This document shows, one piece after another, positions 58,257 through 64,000 of a DNA stretch of 64,000 nt. Below the pieces are notes generated by a model. That model did no database searches. It was not told where the DNA came from and saw only the letters and a program-made list of their open reading frames with translations. Source of the DNA: Lentzea albidocapillata subsp. violacea. Lineage in GTDB: Bacteria; Actinomycetota; Actinomycetes; Mycobacteriales; Pseudonocardiaceae. Position numbers and translations under genes: made by a program. The stretch lies in NCBI RefSeq assembly GCF_900100275.1, contig NZ_FNET01000007.1, positions 248,001-312,000 of the forward strand, written 5' to 3'. Positions within the stretch are counted from its first letter, which is position 1. Each line of letters starts with the position of its first letter.

Positions 58257-59459
58257 GGCCAGCGCGACGAACAGCAGGATGCCACCGAATCCGGTCAGGC
58301 CGAGTGCGGTGAGGGCTTCGGCGCTCTTGACCGCGAGCAGGGATCCCACGTTCGTCCAGGAGAACAGGGCGATGAACTGGGAGACCGCGAAGATCAGCAC
58401 GATGTAGCCCGCGACCTCCTTGACCGAGTCGGCCATGAGCCTGGGTACGTCACGATTGGACGTCACGGCGCGGATGCTGATGCCGTAGACGATGCCCGTG
58501 GCCATGAAAGCGACGAACAGGATGGGCACGAGGCCGCTCAAGAACGGGGAGGGGACGAACGCGCCGTTGTCGCCGCGAAGCGGGCTTCCCGGCACGAGCC
58601 ATCCTCCGAAGACCACGAGAAGGTAGACCGCGAGGGTGATCAGGGCATTGCGCAGGCCCCGGCGTTCGACCGGGTCGAGCCCGCTTGCCACCTCGTCGTC
58701 GCCGGCTTCGAGGTCCTGGTAGGTACCCAGGCGGGGTTCGACGATGTGGGCGGTGATCCAGCCGCCCACGAACGGCAGCACCAGCCCGGAGGCTGCGGTG
58801 AAGAACCAGTTCATCGCGATGTGGGTGTCGATGCCCGCGCCCATCGGCAGGATGTCGACCGCTTTGCTGGTGATCCCGGCCAGCAGCGCGTCGGAGCTGC
58901 CCAGCAGCAGGCCGGCCCCGTAACCACCGCTGACGCAGGCGAAGCCGCCGATGAGCCCGGCGACGGGGTGTCTGCCGGCCTCACGGAACAACAGCGCGGC
59001 CAGCGGCGGGATGACGATCATCGACACGTCGGACATCACGTGTGCCTGGAAACCGACGAATGCCACGGCGTAGGGCAGGACCCGGCCGGGGACCCAGGTC
59101 AGAGCTGCCCGGACGACGGCCTTGAGCAGGCCGGTTCGTTCGGCGACGCCCACGGCCATGAGCATGAGCAAGACGTTGCCCAGTGGCGGGAACTCGATGA
59201 AGTTCTCGATCATCTTGGTGATCAGGAACTCGGCTCCGTCGCCGGTGAACAGTCCTCGGATGGCGATCGGTTTGCTCGTGCCGGGGATGGTCACCGTGGT
59301 GCCGAAGGCAGCGAAGACAGTGGATACGACCGCGAGGACGGCGAAGAGATAGACGAAGAGCATGAAGGGATCCGGCAGGCGGTTGCCGACCCGTTCGATA
59401 CCTTCGAGAGTGGAGGAGAAGACCCGTTTCGCCGGTCGGGTCCAAGGTGGCTTGGCCAT
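57912..59459 (-). CDS. AbgT-family transporter (p-aminobenzoyl-glutamate type)
   Basis: A 515-residue transporter with about eleven membrane helices and the AbgT features N-R-L-P-D-P-F-M-L-F, F-P-P-L-G-N-V-L-L-M-L, P-P-L-A-A-L-L-F and S-G-S-A-M-W-S-L-M-A-P-V-F. Known members import p-aminobenzoyl-glutamate or export sulfonamides. ATG 59459 with CGGAGA upstream. It follows the amidohydrolase gene on the same strand, reproducing the abgB-abgT pairing. Confidence 0.93.
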   Translation of the reverse strand: MAKPPWTRPAKRVFSSTLEGIERVGNRLPDPFMLFVYLFAVLAVVSTVFAAFGTTVTIPGTSKPIAIRGLFTGDGAEFLITKMIENFIEFPPLGNVLLMLMAVGVAERTGLLKAVVRAALTWVPGRVLPYAVAFVGFQAHVMSDVSMIVIPPLAALLFREAGRHPVAGLIGGFACVSGGYGAGLLLGSSDALLAGITSKAVDILPMGAGIDTHIAMNWFFTAASGLVLPFVGGWITAHIVEPRLGTYQDLEAGDDEVASGLDPVERRGLRNALITLAVYLLVVFGGWLVPGSPLRGDNGAFVPSPFLSGLVPILFVAFMATGIVYGISIRAVTSNRDVPRLMADSVKEVAGYIVLIFAVSQFIALFSWTNVGSLLAVKSAEALTALGLTGFGGILLFVALASLLNLFIISGSAMWSLMAPVFIPAFLLLGFEPGLVQAAFRIGDSATQIITPMNPYLLVLLTFVRKYQPGTGLGTLMARLSIYVIPFWVFWAALLAVFYFADIPVGPGTPIHLPQ

Positions 59460-59585
59460 TGCTGTCTCCGTTGACGTCAAGGTAGCTGGGCTGAGGTGTG
59501 CGGGACATGCCCAACCCGAGGACGGCGCCGTTCTCGCGCGCTCAGTGTGCGCACCGAACCGCCGTTTCCCGGGCACCAGGGCCGG

Positions 59586-60938
59586 TCAACCCGGTTCGGT
59601 TGACAGGTCTGCTCGGGATCCCCGCGGCGGGGAGCCAAGGCGGTGTGAGTCGCCGGGATGTGGGATGCGGATGAGCTCGTCGAGGACCTCCAGAGCCACG
59701 GCCATGGCGGATTCATCGATGTCGAACGACGGGTGGTGGTGGGGCGCACGGTGGTCGGCGCCGACCACCGCGTAGGTGGCCATGCCACCGTTCTGCTGCA
59801 CCGCGCGCGCGAACAGGCTGGCGTCGTCGCTGCCGTTCATCCGCCACAGCGCAGGTGCGGCGGAGTCGCCGAGGAGTTCGGCCGCGACCCGTCCGACGGC
59901 GTCGACGAGCGGACGGTCGCAGCGCATGGTGGTGGACCCACCGGTGCGGTGCAGTTCCAGCCTCAGATCGTGCATCGCCGCGGCGCCGTGCAGCCGGGTC
60001 TCGATGCGTTCGGTGAGGTCCTCGCAGACGGCACTGTCGGTCGACCGGGCTTCCAGGGTCATCTCCGCCCAGGACGGCACGATGTTGACGTTGTCGCCCG
60101 CGCGCAGCGTGCCGACGTTGATTCGGGTGTCCGCGGTCGAGTACCGCGGCAGCGCCATCACGGCCAGCGCCGCGCTTGCGGCCCCGAGCAGTGCGTTGCG
60201 TCCCTCCTGGGGAGACAGCGCCGCATGGGCGGCGGCGCCGGTGAAGGTCGCCCGCAGTTTGGTCGTGGCCAGCATGCCCTCGACTCCACCGGCGACCACT
60301 CCGGTGGGCAGGTCCAGACCCAGGTGCAGCGCAACGAACCTGTCCACCCCGTCGACCGCCCCGGCGGCGAGCATCGAAGCCGCACCCCGGCCACCTTCCT
60401 CGGCGGGCTGGAACAGCAACCTCACTCGCCCGGCGAAGCCGCGATCGGCGACGAGCCGCTCGGCCAGAGCCAGCCCGATCGCCGTATGCCCGTCGTGGCC
60501 GCATGCGTGCATGAATCCATCCGCGCAGCGAAATCCCGCGGCCGCTGGAACGTGGGCGGGCTCATCCGACTCGGTCAGCGGCAGCGCGTCCATGTCGAAC
60601 CTCAGCGCCCAGGTGGGGCCCGGAAGATCACCCTCGATCTCGCACACCACCGCCGTCCCGTGCGCGGCGGCGAACTCCGCGAGCGCGGCATCCGCTCCAG
60701 CGGCGACGGCACGAGCGGCGAATCGGTCCCGCTGATCAACGCTCGGATAGTCGCTCACGGCTCCGGTACGCATCGCATCGCGGCCGGTGCGGGGCTCGAT
60801 CCCCAGCGCACGCAGCCACGTGACCACGATCGTCGAGGTGCGGATCTCCAGGAAGGCGGGCTCGGCATGTCGATGGAGGTCGCGACGCACAGCCACGAGT
60901 TCGTCGTAGGTCATCTGTCCGTGCTCCCGAATCTGCAT
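59586..60938 (-). CDS. M20-family amidohydrolase (AbgB/hippurate hydrolase-like)
   Basis: A 450-residue zinc peptidase: R-R-D-L-H-R-H-A-E-P near 20, M-H-A-C-G-H-D-G-H-T (metal His), L-L-F-Q-P-A-E-E-G-G-R-G (catalytic Glu), and C-terminal H-H-H-P. It is longer than the usual ~400 residues because of an insert near residues 60-90. Next to AbgT it may cleave p-aminobenzoyl-glutamate or another acyl-amino acid. The ATG at 60938 is 11 bp from the divergent regulator start; ATG 60914 is an alternative. Confidence 0.9.
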   Translation of the reverse strand: MQIREHGQMTYDELVAVRRDLHRHAEPAFLEIRTSTIVVTWLRALGIEPRTGRDAMRTGAVSDYPSVDQRDRFAARAVAAGADAALAEFAAAHGTAVVCEIEGDLPGPTWALRFDMDALPLTESDEPAHVPAAAGFRCADGFMHACGHDGHTAIGLALAERLVADRGFAGRVRLLFQPAEEGGRGAASMLAAGAVDGVDRFVALHLGLDLPTGVVAGGVEGMLATTKLRATFTGAAAHAALSPQEGRNALLGAASAALAVMALPRYSTADTRINVGTLRAGDNVNIVPSWAEMTLEARSTDSAVCEDLTERIETRLHGAAAMHDLRLELHRTGGSTTMRCDRPLVDAVGRVAAELLGDSAAPALWRMNGSDDASLFARAVQQNGGMATYAVVGADHRAPHHHPSFDIDESAMAVALEVLDELIRIPHPGDSHRLGSPPRGSRADLSTEPG

Positions 60939-60949
60939 GGTCTTAGAGC

Positions 60950-62071
60950 GTGATGGCGGATGACGAGAGTGTGGACATCGTTGAATCACGGGTGCAAAGA
61001 TGCTCGGAACTGTTCAACCGGGGTGATCATTTGCAGGATTCGTCCACACTTGACGAGCTGGATCTCGCGTTGATCAACGCCATCCAGATCGCACCCCGCG
61101 CCGCCTGGTCGACGATCGGCCGGGCGCTGGAGCTGAGCCCCACCACAGCCACCCGGCGATGGCAGCGCATCACCGACAACGGGCTGGCGTGGGTCACCAC
61201 CTATCCCCGCCTGAAGGTATGGGCGCGAAACCACTGCATGGCCTGCGTCGAAGTCGACTGCGCTCCCGCCGAACGTGACCACGTCGTCGCAGCCCTGGCG
61301 CAGCAGCCGCAGGTCATCTCGCTGCACCAGGCCAGCAGCGGACGTGACCTCTTCGCCCTGGTGATGACGGCCGACCTGCACGCGCTGTCCCGCTTCGTGC
61401 TGGAGCAACTGAACAAGCTCAGCGGCGTCCATCGCGTCCGCACACATCCGGTGACCCAGGTCTACGGCGAAGGCAGCACCTGGCGGCTCAACGCCCTCAC
61501 ACCCGCACAGCGGACCTACCTGACCAGACACGCACCGCCTGGGAACGCGGACAGCGAGATCCTGCCCGAGCGCTACCGCGAGCTACTGCTCGCACTGGGA
61601 GGCGACGGCCGCCGATCGATAGCCCAACTCGCGAGCCTGTCGTCGACCAGCCTCTCCACCACGCGCCGGCGCCTGCAGCGCGTCCTCCATGAGGGCATGA
61701 TCACCCTGCGCTGCGAAGTAGCCCAGAACATCGCGGGATGGCCCGCCTCCGCCATCCTCTGGGCCCGAGTCCCACCCGACCACCTCGACGCCGCCGCCAG
61801 GACCCTGGCCACCCTGCCCGAGCTCCGGTTCTGCGCCGCCATCACCGGCTCGAACAATCTCGTCATGATCGTCTGGCTGAACTCGGCCAGTGATCTGCTA
61901 CGGCTGGAAACCAGCCTCGCCGAACGCCTCCCGACAATGACGCTCACCGAGCGCGCCATCACTTTGCGTCAGTCCAAACGCCAGGGGTGGCTGCTCGACG
62001 ACGTCGGCCGCGCCACCGCCGTGATCCCCATCGACCCCTGGCACGAGATCGAAGCACCAACGCCTGCCTGA
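60950..62071 (+). CDS. Tandem-domain Lrp/AsnC family regulator
   Basis: A 373-residue regulator with two Lrp/AsnC units: HTH 1 (L-D-E-L-D-L-A-L-I-N-A-I-Q, S-T-I-G-R-A-L-E-L-S-P-T-T), RAM domain 1, then HTH 2 (I-A-Q-L-A-S-L-S-S-T-S-L-S-T-T-R-R-R) and RAM domain 2. It probably controls the divergent amidohydrolase-AbgT pair in response to a substrate or product. From GTG 60950 only 11 bp remain for a promoter; a later start just before L-D-E-L-D would leave ~90 bp and align better with the family, so the start is uncertain. Confidence 0.88.
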   Translation: MMADDESVDIVESRVQRCSELFNRGDHLQDSSTLDELDLALINAIQIAPRAAWSTIGRALELSPTTATRRWQRITDNGLAWVTTYPRLKVWARNHCMACVEVDCAPAERDHVVAALAQQPQVISLHQASSGRDLFALVMTADLHALSRFVLEQLNKLSGVHRVRTHPVTQVYGEGSTWRLNALTPAQRTYLTRHAPPGNADSEILPERYRELLLALGGDGRRSIAQLASLSSTSLSTTRRRLQRVLHEGMITLRCEVAQNIAGWPASAILWARVPPDHLDAAARTLATLPELRFCAAITGSNNLVMIVWLNSASDLLRLETSLAERLPTMTLTERAITLRQSKRQGWLLDDVGRATAVIPIDPWHEIEAPTPA

Positions 62072-62255
62072 CGAAGGCCCAGTTCGGTGGAGACTCGTCA
62101 CGTTCACTCGGTGGGCGTAACGGTCAGCACCCCGCAGGTCGATCACCGCCAGGTTCCATCAGTCCACAAAGGATGGTTGAGAGGAACCGGCAATGAAGGC
62201 CCGTCTGGCGGCTTGCTCCACGTGCTCGGCACCGTCGAGGTGCCGGTACCGGCCA
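62072..62255. other. Intergenic region with degenerate coding-like sequence
   Basis: No gene is supported in these 184 bp. Codon-position GC is irregular. The minus strand just downstream of the small ORF still reads protein-like in another frame (L-N-H-P-L-W-T-D-G-T-W-R, then a stop at about 62150), suggesting a decayed continuation of the small ORF. Confidence 0.35.
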
Positions 62256-62432
62256 TCATCGAGGGCCATTCGTGGGCGAGCACCGCGCGGGTTCTGCGTG
62301 GGCGTTGCTCACGTCCAGATTGCTCATACCCTCGACGCGGAACGTGACGCAGGAGCGGCGCAGGTACTGCAGCACGGTCCGCTGCAGCGACGGATCGAAA
62401 TGGCAGCCCTCCTGCCTCCTGCGGGTGACCAT
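62256..62432 (-). CDS. Small ORF downstream of the DUF2264 gene, perhaps a truncated gene
   Basis: A 58-residue frame starting 9 bp after the DUF2264 stop. The ribosome-binding site AGGAGGAGCC directly before its ATG (62432) is the strongest in this area and argues that translation begins here. The sequence (F-D-P-S-L-Q-R-T-V-L-Q-Y-L-R-R-S, R-V-E-G-M-S-N-L-D-V) looks like the N-terminus of a larger protein, cut by an early stop. I do not recognise the family. Confidence 0.45.
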   Translation of the reverse strand: MVTRRRQEGCHFDPSLQRTVLQYLRRSCVTFRVEGMSNLDVSNAHAEPARCSPTNGPR

Positions 62433-62440
62433 GGCTCCTC

Positions 62441-64000
62441 CTAAGGATTTGGCAGGGTGATCCTCGTGTCCAGTCCGTCGCTCCACCGCAGCACGACGTC
62501 GTCGCCGCGCACGGTGATCACGGGGTTGCTGATGGCGACGCGGCTCCGGTCCAGGCGCACGGCCGCGGCGACCACGTCACCACACGCGACGGGGTCGCCG
62601 GTGCCGAGCCACGGAACGGCGGCGAACTTGCCCAGAGGTGACACGCCGCCTTCGGTGTGCACGCCTGCCTGGTCCAGGCCGCGCAGGCCGCACAGCGAAG
62701 AACGCACGTGCGCGTCGGTCACCACAATCTGGCAGCGCGCCGGGGTTTCGGCGCGTGGCCGGGTGTCGGCGGCGACGGGCCAGCCGGACAACCGCAGCCG
62801 GGCGTCGGTCTCGCCGTCGACGCGCACGATGCGGATCTCCACGCCGTCGCGCACGACCGAGACCACCAGCAGCGGAGGTCCTTCCACTGTCTCGCCATCG
62901 CGGCCGGAGCCGTGGTCGGGTGAGTTGTCCGCGCCGGTGTCGACCCAGCGCACCGGGCCATGGGAACCGCCGGCGAGGACGCTACCGGGCAGCTCGTGGA
63001 GGAACAACGTCCGGAAGCCCGCGCGGTGGCTGGCCGCACCCGCGGCGTTGAGCAGCACCACCGAGTTGTCCACCAGCCGCTCCAGTGGCGGCATCGTCGC
63101 GGTGGAATAGCCCAGCCTGGCGTACAACGGGGAGTCCGTGCGCCGGTCGCCGGGCAGCGCGTGGTCCGTGCCGTGGTTGACCACGGTGACGATGCCGTCG
63201 GCGCGGTTGCCCGACACCAGCCAGCCCGGCGCGGCGATCACGCGGGTGAAGTCCTTCGACTCCACCGGCAGCGGACGTTCCACGTCCGTCCACACGGGAT
63301 GGTCGGCGGGCAGGGCCAGCCCGAGCATGCCCTTGGCGGCCCAGTAGGGCGACCCCGGCCCGGAGTACGCCTGGCGGATCGCGGGCCAGCCGCCGTGCCA
63401 GCCGAGGCGCAGCAGGCCGTCCGGTTCGAGCGAGCCGTTGTCGACGAAGTGTTTCAGCACACCGGACGCGGCCCGGCGCAGCAGTCCCGGCGGTGGCCCG
63501 GGCACGCCAGTCATCGCGGCGACCCAGAACGGCGCCGCGGCCGCGAACCGGTAGGTGAGGCTGCGGCCCTGCATGAGCGGCGAACCGTCGGCGCCGGTCA
63601 GCGCCACCGCGTCCCGCAGGTACCGCGAGAGATCATCGGACCAGGTGCGGCGTACTTCCTGCGGGCACAGCGAATCGGGCACGTCGAACAGGTGCGTCCA
63701 CAGCAGCGGGTACAGGTGCAGCGCCCAGCCCGTGTAGTGGTCGTACGCGCGTTCCTCGCCGTCGCTGAGCCATCCGCCCGGCCGCCGGAACGACGCGTGC
63801 AGGGCGAGATCGTGCTCGATGTCCTCTGTGGACCAGGGGCCGCCGGCCTCCCGCAGGAACGACTCCACGACGATGCGGAACCACACCCAGTTGATCGGCG
63901 GGTACGGCTGGCCGACCACGGTGCCCAGCCACTCGACCACCCGTTCGCGTACGTCGTCGCCGAGGTGGTCCCACAGCCACGGTTTGGTCAGCTGCAGCAC
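62441..64000 (-). CDS. DUF2264 domain protein (5' end beyond window)
   Basis: The frame is open to the window edge and shows 519 residues with stop TAG at 62443-62441. Motifs of the DUF2264 family are visible: P-P-I-N-W-V-W-F near 35, D-H-Y-T-G-W-A-L-H near 86, Q-G-R-S-L-T-Y-R-F-A near 144 and R-L-G-W-H-G. The fold resembles (alpha/alpha)6 glycoside-processing enzymes, with a beta-rich C-terminal half; likely carbohydrate catabolism, but the activity is unproven. The first ~70 residues are probably missing. Confidence 0.85.
   Translation of the reverse strand: MLQLTKPWLWDHLGDDVRERVVEWLGTVVGQPYPPINWVWFRIVVESFLREAGGPWSTEDIEHDLALHASFRRPGGWLSDGEERAYDHYTGWALHLYPLLWTHLFDVPDSLCPQEVRRTWSDDLSRYLRDAVALTGADGSPLMQGRSLTYRFAAAAPFWVAAMTGVPGPPPGLLRRAASGVLKHFVDNGSLEPDGLLRLGWHGGWPAIRQAYSGPGSPYWAAKGMLGLALPADHPVWTDVERPLPVESKDFTRVIAAPGWLVSGNRADGIVTVVNHGTDHALPGDRRTDSPLYARLGYSTATMPPLERLVDNSVVLLNAAGAASHRAGFRTLFLHELPGSVLAGGSHGPVRWVDTGADNSPDHGSGRDGETVEGPPLLVVSVVRDGVEIRIVRVDGETDARLRLSGWPVAADTRPRAETPARCQIVVTDAHVRSSLCGLRGLDQAGVHTEGGVSPLGKFAAVPWLGTGDPVACGDVVAAAVRLDRSRVAISNPVITVRGDDVVLRWSDGLDTRITLPNP

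Noticed and set aside
1-64000. Prophage, transposon or integrative element
   Set aside because: No integrase, transposase, phage structural gene, tRNA attachment site or long flanking direct repeat was seen.

Overview
The window is chromosomal DNA from a very GC-rich actinobacterium. Third codon positions are mostly G or C, GTG and TTG starts are common, 4-nt stop/start overlaps are frequent, and it carries an IdeR-type iron box, Zur boxes, a SigK/RskA pair, ArsC proteins of the corynebacterial type and LASTG sortase-E tails. Gene content fits a Pseudonocardiaceae-like genus (Lentzea, Saccharothrix or similar); that placement is inference. The dominant theme is metal and cation homeostasis.

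1-6188: the high-affinity K+ system kdpA(partial)BCDE, fully overlapping. 6200-8624: an ArsR/SmtB repressor and a P1B metal ATPase. 8504-14450 (minus): an iron(III) ABC importer (fbpA-B-C) behind an iron box, translationally coupled to an unusual adenylation-carrier-membrane acyltransferase fusion. 14742-19384: DUF4331 protein, TPR protein, NicO-type Ni/Co transporter and lipoprotein. 19415-20812: SigK-like sigma and its anti-sigma behind a SigK-type promoter, followed on the other strand by a frameshifted dipZ remnant, a TrkA-N protein and a second, orphan anti-sigma factor. 22385-24499: STAS protein, two unknowns and a DUF1360 protein.

24516-34997 is a zinc-regulated block: a Zur-box CobW GTPase and methyltransferase, then a six-gene minus-strand operon (two small surface-domain proteins, a ZnuA-like protein with a surface domain inserted in it, another surface protein, ATPase, permease) divergent from two LASTG-anchored surface proteins, with Zur-like boxes between them. 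Seven copies of the same surface domain occur, each with conserved GH-x-D and H-x-H residues.

34975-41656: carboxylesterase, metallo-hydrolase, secreted propeller protein, a scar with two truncated genes, a glycosyltransferase and its TetR regulator. 41700-44400: two convergent Na+/H+ antiporters (CPA1 and NhaA), each preceded by the same structured leader sequence, a strong riboswitch candidate. 44460-48917: DUF3040, SPFH/NfeD pair, PucR-type regulator, fatty-acid desaturase and cold-shock protein.

49438-56669 is an arsenic resistance island: ArsR-GNAT fusion, two ArsO-like flavoproteins, two ArsC, two ArsR, Acr3 and ArsM. It is followed by a MerR regulator with an unknown partner, an AbgT transporter and M20 amidohydrolase divergent from a tandem Lrp regulator, a small ORF, and a DUF2264 protein running off the end. 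No tRNA, rRNA, CRISPR array, transposase or integrase was seen.
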